Below, piece by piece: positions 44,129 through 52,196 of a DNA stretch of 64,000 nt. The stretch is from contig OZ244812.1 in assembly GCA_965220205.1 (NCBI GenBank), forward strand, positions 1,798,001 through 1,862,000, written 5' to 3'. A program made the translations under genes and the position numbers. The number at the start of each line of letters is the position of its first letter. Positions within the stretch are counted from its first letter, which is position 1. Source of the stretch: G965220205 sp965220205. Lineage in GTDB: Bacteria > Chloroflexota > Dehalococcoidia > Lucifugimonadales > Australimonadaceae. Below the pieces are notes generated by a model. That model was not told the origin of the DNA. It made no database searches and was given only the letters and a program-made list of their open reading frames with translations.

Positions 44129-45448
44129 ATGCTGAACGCGGAAGACAACAAGCTCCTCACCGACATCAGCCCCGGCTCCCCCATGGGCGACCTCATGCGG
44201 CAGTACTGGATGCCCGTGATGCTCTCGGAGGAGCTCCTCGAGGCGGACGGCAACCCTGTCCGGCTCACCGTGCTCTGCGAGAACTTGGTCATCTTTCGGG
44301 ACACAGGCGGGCGGATCGGCCTGTTCTCGGAGTACTGCCCCCACCGCCGCGCCTCCCTCTACTACGGCAGGAACGAGGAGGGCGGCCTCCGCTGTCTGTA
44401 TCACGGCTGGAAGTTCGACGTGACGGGGCAGTGTCTCGACATGCCGAACGAGCCGCCCGAGAGCAACTTCAAGAACAAGCTCCGACAGGTCGCGTACCCG
44501 TGCCGCGAGGCCGCCGGCATGATCTGGGCCTACATGGGACCGCGGGAGACGCCGCCGCCGCTGCCCGAGTTCGAATGGATGAGCATGCCGGCGGAGCAGC
44601 GGCAGATATCGCCGTTCCTGCGCGAGTGCAACTGGATGCAGGCGCTCGAGGGCGACATCGACACGACGCACTCCGGGTTCCTCCACAGCCAGCTCGAGCG
44701 CGGCGCGTCCGCCGTGAACACCTGGCGCCGGGAACACCCGCCCCGCATGGAGGTGGTCCAGACGCCGGCCGGGGTGATGTACGGCGGGCGTTACGGCGAG
44801 ATCGAACCGGACGACCCGGACGGCAACGCCACGACGTATTGGCGCATCAGTCAGTTCATGTTCCCGTTCCACACGCTGTTCCCGGCGCGGCCCGACGGGC
44901 TGGTCCCGGGCCACATATGGGTCCCGCTGGACAACGGCAACACGATGGTCTACGCGATGGGGTGGAACCCGGTGCGCCCCATGGAGAGCGCGGGCGACTG
45001 GCGCGCGAGGACGCGCCAGCTCGTCGGCGAGTACCTGCCGCAGACCTCCGAGGGCCTCGGCCGGTGGCGGGCGAAGGCGAACCGGAGCAACGACTACATG
45101 CAGGACCGGGCGCTCCAGCGGAGCTCGAGCTTCAGCGGCATCCCGACGGTCCCGCTGCAGGACCAGGCGATGACGGAGCCGATGGGGCCGGTGCTCGACC
45201 GCACGCAGGAGCACCTGGGCGCCGCCGACGCGATGATCATTCAGACGCGCCAACGCCTCATCAAGGCGGCGAAGGCGTTCCGCGACACCGGCGAGCCGCC
45301 TCCCGGCGTCGACAACCCCGACTGGTTCCGCCTCCGGTCCGCCTCGGCGACGCTGCCCGTCAGCGCCAGCTGGACCGAGGAGCTCAAGGACTGGATGGAG
45401 GCGCGGACGACCGTGATCCCAGGCGTGGGGCTGCCCTCGCCGACGTAG
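44129..45448 (+). CDS. Rieske non-haem iron oxygenase, alpha subunit-like
   Basis: This 439-residue protein has Rieske ligands C70-x-H72 and C89-x2-H92 and a mononuclear site D178, H181, H186 (DTTHSGFLH). The ATG at 44129 is preceded by AAAGGAGG, better than the ATG at 44108. It is transcribed divergently from the LigJ-like gene, with about 141 bases between them. A short GC-rich hairpin (GCCCG-TG-CGGGC) followed by CCTTTT shortly after the stop may be a weak terminator. Confidence 0.88.
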   Translation: MLNAEDNKLLTDISPGSPMGDLMRQYWMPVMLSEELLEADGNPVRLTVLCENLVIFRDTGGRIGLFSEYCPHRRASLYYGRNEEGGLRCLYHGWKFDVTGQCLDMPNEPPESNFKNKLRQVAYPCREAAGMIWAYMGPRETPPPLPEFEWMSMPAEQRQISPFLRECNWMQALEGDIDTTHSGFLHSQLERGASAVNTWRREHPPRMEVVQTPAGVMYGGRYGEIEPDDPDGNATTYWRISQFMFPFHTLFPARPDGLVPGHIWVPLDNGNTMVYAMGWNPVRPMESAGDWRARTRQLVGEYLPQTSEGLGRWRAKANRSNDYMQDRALQRSSSFSGIPTVPLQDQAMTEPMGPVLDRTQEHLGAADAMIIQTRQRLIKAAKAFRDTGEPPPGVDNPDWFRLRSASATLPVSASWTEELKDWMEARTTVIPGVGLPSPT

Positions 45449-45539
45449 GCCCGTGCGGGCGGGTCTCGCCTTTTGGTGGTCGCAGACTAAGCCCGTGCGG
45501 AGCTACGGCTTCTTGCGCTGAGTTCGGGAGGCATCGGGC

Positions 45540-45743
45540 ATGGCTAGCTACTGGCTCACTTGTGAGGACGGGGGCGGCACATTCTTTGCTCGCAACCGTC
45601 GCCAACATCCACTATGCTCCACACACGCTGAGCTTCGCCGTGCGGTCGGCCTTGGGCCTGTGCAGACGCAGCGTCGGGGCGGCGAGCCTTCTCCTGAGCA
45701 GCTCGCCGCTTGGCGGCGCATTCCTTGCGATCCAGGCAATTAG
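45540..45743 (+). CDS. Possible small protein, not recognised
   Basis: A 67-residue frame starts with ATG at 45540 after a GGGAGG site ten bases upstream, in a gap of about 535 bases between a Rieske gene and purF. The sequence is not recognised and has two Cys near the N-terminal half. Support is the ribosome binding site only. The rest of the gap shows only the short frame at 45746-45895 and no repeat. Confidence 0.25.
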   Translation: MASYWLTCEDGGGTFFARNRRQHPLCSTHAELRRAVGLGPVQTQRRGGEPSPEQLAAWRRIPCDPGN

Positions 45744-45745
45744 TT

Positions 45746-45895
45746 ATGGAGTCGAGGTATCACTCAGCCCGTCATGACGACGACAACGTGGAGCACACCG
45801 ATCCGGCCTGCCCATTTGCCGCGCGCATCATCCGCAAGTGTTACTGCCTCGAGCGCCGTCCTCCTTCTAGGTGCTCGCACTGCGGCTCTGGTTGA
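45746..45895 (+). CDS. Possible small Cys-rich protein
   Basis: A 49-residue frame starts with ATG at 45746, three bases after the previous small frame ends. It has a His- and Asp-rich start and CP, CYC and CSHC cysteines that could bind zinc (C-x2-C at the end). There is no family match I recognise and no clear ribosome binding site, so it may be chance. Confidence 0.25.
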   Translation: MESRYHSARHDDDNVEHTDPACPFAARIIRKCYCLERRPPSRCSHCGSG

Positions 45896-45983
45896 TTGAC
45901 GAGCTATCCGACGGCGATCGCGGTTGTCCAACGCGGGGCGCAATGGTATCGTAGCCGCACGACTAGGGCGTAGGGACGGTGTT

Positions 45984-47450
45984 GTGGCCGCGACTCCCCA
46001 CGACGTGAACGCCGAAGACGACGCCCCGCACGACGCGTGCGGCGTCATCGGCGCATACCTCCCCGGCTCTACCGACAGTGAAGCGGCGCAGGTCGCCTAC
46101 TTCGGACTCTTCGCCCTCCAGCATCGCGGTCAGGAGAGCGCCGGCATCGCCGTAGGCGACGGACGCACCCTCCGCAATTTCACCAACGTCGGCCTCGTAT
46201 CCAACGCGTTCCGCCAGGAGGATCTCGACCGCCTCCCGGGCCACGTCGCCATCGGCCACACGCGCTACTCCACGACCGGCTCGAGCAGCGCTATGAACGC
46301 CCAGCCCCTCGTGTCCAAGGGGCCCGACATCGAGATTGCCCTGGGCCACAACGGCAACATCATCAACGCCGCCAAGCTGCGGGAGCGGCTCGCCCAGTGG
46401 GGCGTCGTCTGCTCGACGGGCACGGATTCCGAGGTCGTCGCGCACCTGCTCGCGTGGGCGCCCGCCAAGACTTGGACAGAGCGGATCGCCTACCTCATGC
46501 AATCGCTCGAAGGGGCCTACTCCCTCGTCGTCGCCACCAAGGACACCCTCCTCGGCATCCGCGACCCCCACGGCGTGCGCCCACTCTCCCTTGGGCGGTA
46601 CCCCAACGGCGGATGGATCATCGCCTCGGAGAGCTCGGCGCTCGACCATATCGGCGCGCAGTTCGTCCGCGAGATCGGACCGGGGGAGACCGTCGTCGTC
46701 AACCGCGACGGCCTCGCCAGCATCCCGTCCCCGGTCAGCGGGGCCCGGCTGGCGCACTGCGTCTTCGAACACATCTACTTCGCCCGGCCCGACTCGATCC
46801 TCGACGGCGCCCTCACGCACCGCTCCCGCGCGCGCATGGGGGCGGCCCTCGCTCGGGAATACCCCGTCGACGCCGACCTCGTCATCCCCGTCCCGGAGTC
46901 GGCCAACTCCGCCGCGGTCGGCTACGCGCGCGAGTCGGGCATACCGTTCGAGTTCGGCCTGATGAAGAACCGCTACGTGGGCAGGACCTTCATCGAGCCG
47001 CATCAGATATTCCGAGACCTGGGCGTCCGCAACAAGTTCAACCCCCTCCCCGAAGTCCTCGCGGGCAAGCGGATCATCATGGTCGACGACAGCATCGTGC
47101 GCGGCACGACGACGCCGCACACCGTCGCGCTGCTGCGCCGCGCGGGCGCCACGGAGATCCACGTCCGCGTCTGTGCTCCCCCTATCGTCAACCCGTGCCA
47201 CTTCGGCGTGGATATGCCGGCCAAGGGCGAGTTCATCGCCAACGACCACACCGTCGAGGAGGTCTGCCGCTTGATCGGGGCCGACTCGCTGGCCTACCTC
47301 AGCGTCGGAAGCCTGCACGAAGCCGTCAGCGGCAACCGCTCGGGCGACGGCTTCTGCGACGCATGCTTCACCGGCAACTACCCCATGCCGGTCCAGCTCC
47401 AGCTGGACAAGCTGGCGCTCGAGCGCACGCCGCAGCCGTCCGGAGAGTGA
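45984..47450 (+). CDS. purF: Amidophosphoribosyltransferase
   Basis: This 488-residue enzyme makes phosphoribosylamine from PRPP and glutamine, the first step of purine synthesis. It has an 18-residue propeptide ending HDA before the catalytic Cys19 (CGVIGAY), the Ntn glutaminase domain (LQHRGQESAGI, GHTRYSTTG), and the PRPP-binding loop RIIMVDDSIVRGTT. I chose the GTG at 45984, preceded by AGGGACGG; an upstream TTG at 45924 is unlikely. The stop codon overlaps the start of the next gene. Confidence 0.92.
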   Translation: MAATPHDVNAEDDAPHDACGVIGAYLPGSTDSEAAQVAYFGLFALQHRGQESAGIAVGDGRTLRNFTNVGLVSNAFRQEDLDRLPGHVAIGHTRYSTTGSSSAMNAQPLVSKGPDIEIALGHNGNIINAAKLRERLAQWGVVCSTGTDSEVVAHLLAWAPAKTWTERIAYLMQSLEGAYSLVVATKDTLLGIRDPHGVRPLSLGRYPNGGWIIASESSALDHIGAQFVREIGPGETVVVNRDGLASIPSPVSGARLAHCVFEHIYFARPDSILDGALTHRSRARMGAALAREYPVDADLVIPVPESANSAAVGYARESGIPFEFGLMKNRYVGRTFIEPHQIFRDLGVRNKFNPLPEVLAGKRIIMVDDSIVRGTTTPHTVALLRRAGATEIHVRVCAPPIVNPCHFGVDMPAKGEFIANDHTVEEVCRLIGADSLAYLSVGSLHEAVSGNRSGDGFCDACFTGNYPMPVQLQLDKLALERTPQPSGE

Positions 47451-48550
47451 CGCTCCCTCCCTTGACGTCCGCACGCGCCCCCACCCCCGCCATCACCGAC
47501 CTGCCCGGCCTCGTTGCCGGTCTCGACGAGGCCGCCCGGGCCCGATTCGACCGCATCTATCAGATCTCGACGTCGACAGCGCGCATGCGCGTGCCCGAGA
47601 CGATGGTCCCCTGGGTGGAGAGCGCCTTCGGCCAGGTTGCGGCCGTCGAGACCCAGCAGATCGTCCGCGTCTCGAATCTCGTGACCGGCGAGGGGACGCT
47701 GTTCAACAGCCTCCGCGCACTCCGGCCGGTGACGGGCCCCGCGTACGCGCCGGACACGCTCGCCGAGGAGCTTGCCGGCGACCCCTGGGCGGAACCGCGA
47801 GAGTCGACGCCGGAGGACCTGTTCGGCCGCCTGGCGAATGGGCACGGCGTCACCGCCGCGAACGTCGCCAAGTACGACTCCGCGCACTCCCTCGTCGTGT
47901 TCAGCGACCCCAACCCGCTCGCATTCAGCCGCGAGTCCGTCTCCGCGCACATCGACCTGGCCCGACGGTGGGTAGAAGCGGCGCGGCGCCACGACCCCGA
48001 GGCCATCTACCCCTTCATCATGTGGAACTGCCTCTGGCGCGCGGGAGGCTCCATCGTCCACGGTCACCTACAAGCGTCGCTCGCCCGCGGACAACACTAC
48101 GCGAAGATCGAGCGGCTGCGCCGTGACGCCGAGGCGTACCGCTCAGCCACGGGCGCCGACTACTTTCAGGACCTCGTCGAAATCCACAGCCGCCTGGGCC
48201 TCGCCGTGGACTTCGAAGGCGTACAGGCCATCGCGCACCTCACGCCCCTGAAGGAGAAGGAGGCGCTGATAACGGCGCCCGCGTGGGACGAGCGAGTGGC
48301 GGGAGCCCTGTACGCAGTGCTCGAAAGGTTCCGCGACCGGGCAGGCGTGCGCTCGTTCAACGTCGGCATCCTCCTCCCTCCCGCAGCGCCGACCAGCGAG
48401 TCCTGGGACGGCTTCCCGGCCATCGTCCGGTTGGTGGACCGGGGGAGCCTGACGACCAGAACCAGCGACATGGGCGGGATGGAGATGTTCGCGCAGAGCG
48501 TTGTCGCCTCCGACCCGTTCGCCGTCCGGCGGCTGCTGGCGGGCGAGTAG
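47447..48550 (+). CDS. GalT/HIT-like nucleotidyltransferase family protein
   Basis: This 367-residue protein has the H-x-H-x-Q active-site motif (VHGHLQAS, about residue 205) of the galactose-1-phosphate uridylyltransferase branch of the HIT superfamily. The rest is not typical of GalT, so the substrate is open. Its GTG start at 47447 overlaps the purF stop (GTGA), which implies translational coupling. It lies directly before a glycosyltransferase gene. Confidence 0.7.
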   Translation: MTLPPLTSARAPTPAITDLPGLVAGLDEAARARFDRIYQISTSTARMRVPETMVPWVESAFGQVAAVETQQIVRVSNLVTGEGTLFNSLRALRPVTGPAYAPDTLAEELAGDPWAEPRESTPEDLFGRLANGHGVTAANVAKYDSAHSLVVFSDPNPLAFSRESVSAHIDLARRWVEAARRHDPEAIYPFIMWNCLWRAGGSIVHGHLQASLARGQHYAKIERLRRDAEAYRSATGADYFQDLVEIHSRLGLAVDFEGVQAIAHLTPLKEKEALITAPAWDERVAGALYAVLERFRDRAGVRSFNVGILLPPAAPTSESWDGFPAIVRLVDRGSLTTRTSDMGGMEMFAQSVVASDPFAVRRLLAGE

Positions 48551-48557
48551 GAGGGAC

Positions 48558-49304
48558 ATGGCAAGCGTCGACGTCGTCATCCCAGTCCTCAACGAAGAGC
48601 AAGCGCTGCCCGGCTGCATCGACGAGCTGCGCCGGTTCCTCGGGGACCGCCTCACGGACCACACGTGGCGGATCGTCGTCGCCGACAACGGCTCGACCGA
48701 CGGGACGCTGGAGGCGGCGAAACGGTACGCCGCGGAGCACCCGGGCCAGGTGAGCTACGTCCACCTCGACCGCCGGGGCCGGGGCCGTGCGCTGCGCCGC
48801 GCGTGGCTGGAGAGCACGGCGGATATCGTCAGCTACATGGACGTGGACCTCTCGACCGACCTCGCGGCGTTCCCGCTGCTGGTCGACGCGATCGCGCGCG
48901 ACGGCTGCCACGTCGCGTTCGGCAGCCGGCTGGCGCCGGGGGCCCGCACCACGCGGTCGCTGAAGCGCGAGGTCATCTCTCGCGTCTACAACCTGATCAT
49001 CAGGACGACCATGGGGACGCGCTTCCGCGACGCGCAGTGCGGCTTCAAGGCGGTGAGCGCCGCCGCCGCGCGCGTCCTGCTGCCGGCCATCGTCAACAAC
49101 CACTGGTTCTTCGACACGGAGCTGCTGATCATCGCCGAGAAGCGCGGATTCGTCCTCGAGGAGGTCCCCGTCACCTGGCGCGAGGACCCCGACACGCGAG
49201 TCAGGATCGCCAGCACCGTCATCGAGGACCTGAAAGGACTCGCGCGGTTGCGCCTCGACGGCATCCCCGAAATCGACCCGCCAACCGCGTCTTTGAGCGC
49301 ATGA
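48558..49304 (+). CDS. Family 2 glycosyltransferase (dolichyl-phosphate mannosyltransferase-like)
   Basis: This 248-residue cytoplasmic GT-A protein shows VVIPVLNEEQ at the start, VVADNGSTDGT, and the metal motif DVDLSTD near residue 95. FRDAQCGFKAVS and WFFDTELLIIAEKRG are typical of DPM1/GtrB-like enzymes that load a polyprenyl phosphate with a sugar. It has no C-terminal membrane segment. A GGAGGG site precedes the ATG, eight bases after the GalT-like stop, so it is probably part of the purF transcript. Confidence 0.85.
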   Translation: MASVDVVIPVLNEEQALPGCIDELRRFLGDRLTDHTWRIVVADNGSTDGTLEAAKRYAAEHPGQVSYVHLDRRGRGRALRRAWLESTADIVSYMDVDLSTDLAAFPLLVDAIARDGCHVAFGSRLAPGARTTRSLKREVISRVYNLIIRTTMGTRFRDAQCGFKAVSAAAARVLLPAIVNNHWFFDTELLIIAEKRGFVLEEVPVTWREDPDTRVRIASTVIEDLKGLARLRLDGIPEIDPPTASLSA

Positions 49305-49343
49305 CGCCCCACAGATACGGCCAGACTCGGCTTCTCTTTCGTA

Positions 49344-49371
49344 TTGAGTAGAGGAATGTATACGCTAGGAT
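49344..49371 (+). promoter_or_regulatory. Sigma-70-like promoter before the nicotinate phosphoribosyltransferase-like gene
   Basis: TTGAGT (49344-49349) and TAGGAT (49366-49371) are separated by 16 bases. Transcription would begin near 49378, which is after the GTG at 49376 and so argues for the later start codon at 49436. Confidence 0.4.
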
Positions 49372-49435
49372 AGCAGTGTCTCGCCGCCGGGCTCACGGTT
49401 CCGGCGCCGGACGACTACGGAGCACAACCGCCTTG

Positions 49436-50431
49436 GTGCAGCGAAACCCTTCTTTCGAAGTCCGTCCTTCCGTCATCACCGGCGACACCGCCGATGTCTA
49501 CCTGCATCGGACGCAGCGCATCCTGCGGAACGAAGGGTTGAACCCGACGGTCGTCATGGAGTTCTCGGCGACTCAGAACGGCGTCTTGTGCGGCGCGTTG
49601 GAGGTCCGGGCCGTATTGGCCAAGGTGACCTCCGAAGGGAACCGCGAGATCTGGGCCGTCGAGGAGGGCTCCCACGTCGAGGAGGGCGACGTATGCCTGT
49701 ATGTGCGCGCGCCCTACTCGTCGTTCGGACTCTACGAGACGGCGATCTGCGGCATGTTGGCGCACCACTCCGGTTGGGCGACCGCCGCCAGCGAGCTCGT
49801 CGCCGAGGCAGGGAGCATCCCGGTCGTCTCCATGGGCGCGCACAGCGTGCACCCCTCCGTCGCGCCCGCCATGGACTACGCCGCTGTCGTAGGCGGGTGC
49901 GCCGCGGGCTCCACCGTGCTCGGCGCGCGGCTCGCCAACACCCAGCCCGTCGCGACCGTGTCCGGCGCCCTGGTGCAGCTATTGGGCGATCCCGTGAAGG
50001 CAACCCTCGCCTTCGACCGCGCAGTCGCGCCCGACGTGCAACGGGTCGCCTACGTCGACCCGCGCCGGGACGTGGTCGCCCAGGCGGTCGAGCTCGCCCG
50101 CAGTCTCAAGGACCATCTGGGCAGCGTCCGGTTGGCCCGCGTGCCCGGCGGCAAGCCGGTCCAGGCCGACACCGTGCTCGAAGTGCGGCGGCGGCTGGAC
50201 GCGGCCGGGGCGCGCAACGTCACCATCGTCGTGAGCGGACGCCTCTCCCCGGAGCGCATCCGCACACTGCTCGACAACGCCGCGCCCGTGGACGTGTTCC
50301 ACGACATCGGGTACATCGCCGCGGCCAAGCCGCTCCCCTACCTGCCGAACATCCGCACCATCGCCGACCGCACGGTCCCGCAAGAGACCGAGCCGCCTCC
50401 GCCGAACCCGCGCCTCCTCCGGCTCCTGTAA
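49436..50431 (+). CDS. Nicotinate phosphoribosyltransferase-like protein (short form)
   Basis: This 331-residue protein resembles the short archaeal-type nicotinate phosphoribosyltransferases of NAD salvage. It has VYLHRTQRILRNEG, the active-site region SMGAHSVHPSVAPAMDYAAVVGG, and a C-terminal DVFHDIGYIAAAKP. An open frame continues upstream to a GTG at 49376, but that codon lies ahead of the predicted transcription start, so I prefer GTG 49436; TTG 49433 is also possible. It is followed after 25 bases by a small membrane protein gene. Confidence 0.8.
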   Translation: MQRNPSFEVRPSVITGDTADVYLHRTQRILRNEGLNPTVVMEFSATQNGVLCGALEVRAVLAKVTSEGNREIWAVEEGSHVEEGDVCLYVRAPYSSFGLYETAICGMLAHHSGWATAASELVAEAGSIPVVSMGAHSVHPSVAPAMDYAAVVGGCAAGSTVLGARLANTQPVATVSGALVQLLGDPVKATLAFDRAVAPDVQRVAYVDPRRDVVAQAVELARSLKDHLGSVRLARVPGGKPVQADTVLEVRRRLDAAGARNVTIVVSGRLSPERIRTLLDNAAPVDVFHDIGYIAAAKPLPYLPNIRTIADRTVPQETEPPPPNPRLLRLL

Positions 50432-50456
50432 GACGAGGCCAATAGAGAGGCGCACC

Positions 50457-50957
50457 ATGCGTAGCGCGTGTCGCGTGGTCGCCTGGGGGTTCATAGTTGG
50501 GGCAGCTCCTGGGCTAGTCCTCTTGGGCCTCGTGGCCGCGAGCGGCGTGTTCGCCTGCTCCACGGGCGACACCGACATCAACAGTGGAAGCGGCTACGAC
50601 TATCTGATTCTCTCGCTCGTTGCGATTTCCATCGCTTCGATAGGCGGGCTGCTCGGCGCCATAGCAGGAAGTTGCCTTGCGCTGAGAAAGGACCGCGCTC
50701 GCATCGTGCGAGGCGCCTACTGGCTAGTCGCCGTGGGGTTTGCAGTCGGAATAGTTCCAGGACTGATTCTCATAAACGCCGCGATCGGCCTATCCAACTG
50801 CGAGGGCGGATACCAGGCTGGCCTATACGGAGGAATCGGATGCCGGTACGACCGGCAGATCCTCTGGCTCTTTGCGGTCTTCGCTACTTCGACAGGCGGG
50901 CTGTCGGGAGCCCTGGCGGGAAGTTGGCTTGCGTTCAGGCGGGCCCAGCGTCGCTAG
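50457..50957 (+). CDS. Small membrane protein with an internal duplication
   Basis: This 166-residue protein has four hydrophobic segments in two homologous halves: GFIVGAAPGLVLL with GGLLGAIAGSCLALRK, and GFAVGIVPGLILI with GGLSGALAGSWLAFRR. Cys residues occur in the loop of each half. It starts 25 bases after the nicotinate phosphoribosyltransferase-like gene with GAGAGG before the ATG, so it is probably cotranscribed. I recognise no family; a channel or transport role is only a guess. Confidence 0.6.
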   Translation: MRSACRVVAWGFIVGAAPGLVLLGLVAASGVFACSTGDTDINSGSGYDYLILSLVAISIASIGGLLGAIAGSCLALRKDRARIVRGAYWLVAVGFAVGIVPGLILINAAIGLSNCEGGYQAGLYGGIGCRYDRQILWLFAVFATSTGGLSGALAGSWLAFRRAQRR

Positions 50958-51164
50958 GCGATGGCGGCCAAGCCGCTCGTCTGTGAGACGTCTGGGCGGG
51001 CTACACCCGGTCGATATCGGGCGAGAGCTGGGCCAGGGCCTCGATGGGGTGATTAGTCGGCCCATGCTATCATATGCCAGTCCTGAGCCCCGCGAAGGGA
51101 TCAATAGACTGACTCTGAACGCTTCGGGCGCTGATTGTAGACACATCAAGAGGCAGTAGCCGCA

Positions 51165-51593
51165 GTGAAAGATAACCCTCTGGTAATCCTCCTCTTCGTC
51201 CCATGTCTTGCCGCTGCATCCGCGTTCGTTATCCTAGCGTACTTCAACCCTCCTACCGTTTTCGAAGTCTTGTTCTTTCAACTCGTGATCCTGGTCACCG
51301 GTATTCTTGGGTCCTACATTATTGGTAAGAAGTCGGCAATCGATACAGAGCATGACAGAATCAAGTTACACGCGCGTTCGGCCTTCAGGCGAGTCACCGC
51401 TCTGTACGGAAGCCTTTATAGGCTATCAGATACGATTGAGGAACTGAAAGGGAAAGAGGGTGAATATCGATTGGACCTAGTCCAAGCTCTGGTGGCAGAA
51501 CAAATCCTAACGGGGCAGGATGCCATAGAGGACTGGCGGGACATTGTCCCCGAGGAAGTCGAACTAATCGAAAAGAGGAGTGCCCAGCGATGA
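51165..51593 (+). CDS. Membrane protein with cytoplasmic helical tail, unknown
   Basis: This 142-residue protein has two membrane segments (about residues 6-26 and 34-53) and then a charged helical tail of about 85 residues that could form a coiled coil. The start is a GTG at 51165. Its last four bases overlap the ATG of the next gene (ATGA), so the two are translationally coupled. The pair is less GC-rich than its neighbours. Function is unknown. Confidence 0.6.
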   Translation: MKDNPLVILLFVPCLAAASAFVILAYFNPPTVFEVLFFQLVILVTGILGSYIIGKKSAIDTEHDRIKLHARSAFRRVTALYGSLYRLSDTIEELKGKEGEYRLDLVQALVAEQILTGQDAIEDWRDIVPEEVELIEKRSAQR

Positions 51594-52072
51594 CGAATCC
51601 TGTTGAACCCATTCGGGGCAAGGTCGCTCGTGTTCTCAACTCCCGAGAAGTGGCTCTCAACAAAGGATCGAACGACGGAGTTAGTATTGGGATGATCTTC
51701 AAAATACTTAGTCCCACTGGTTCCGCTATTAAGGATCCTGACACCGGGGAGATCATAGGCTCCCTAGAGTTGACCAAGACCAGAGTCAAGGTCACAGCAG
51801 TACAGGATCGAGTCTCTGCGGCATCAACGTACAATACCTACAGAATCAATGTAGGTGGTAGCGGAAGCGCACTCCTCTTCGGTGGCTTGTTTCAACCGCC
51901 AAAGTGGGAAACCCATATCGAAACTCTCAAGACAGATGATGCTACTTTGGAGGAACTGGACGAAATAGATGCCTATGTGAAGACAGGCGACCTAGTCGTC
52001 CAAGACCTCGAAAGTGGAGGAACTGACGGGGCTGGGAAAGACCCAGAAAACCCGCAAATACAAGAGTCGTGA
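51590..52072 (+). CDS. Unknown protein with FlgT-C-like beta domain
   Basis: This 160-residue soluble protein has an N-terminal GKVARVLNSREVALNKGSND followed by GVSIGMIFKIL, a pattern seen in FlgT C-terminal-like beta domains, then IGSLELTKTRVKVTAVQ. The C-terminal 40 residues are acidic and likely disordered. It overlaps the preceding membrane protein gene by four bases. The two probably form a membrane-linked complex of unknown role. About 124 bases without a gene separate it from argS. Confidence 0.55.
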   Translation: MTNPVEPIRGKVARVLNSREVALNKGSNDGVSIGMIFKILSPTGSAIKDPDTGEIIGSLELTKTRVKVTAVQDRVSAASTYNTYRINVGGSGSALLFGGLFQPPKWETHIETLKTDDATLEELDEIDAYVKTGDLVVQDLESGGTDGAGKDPENPQIQES

Positions 52073-52196
52073 CCTATCTCAGAAATGCCAATCGTGTGGA
52101 ATCGTAAGGTGGTTCGCGACCGCCAGTGGTAGGCTATCGAAGTGCACTCCAGCAGTTGCACCCCCATGAACCAGTGAAACAGCAGCGAAAGGGGCG

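Noticed and set aside
44000..45253. Long minus-strand frame extending the LigJ-like gene to more than 700 residues
   Set aside because: It runs antisense through a Rieske gene and consists of GC-biased sequence without domain matches.
45449..45983. A purine riboswitch or tRNA before purF
   Set aside because: I found no aptamer-like core and no T-loop consensus here; no tRNA-like sequence was seen anywhere in the window.
46397..47446. Long frame joined to the GalT-like gene upstream
   Set aside because: It is a shifted reading of purF; the GTG at 47447 overlapping the purF stop is the sensible start.
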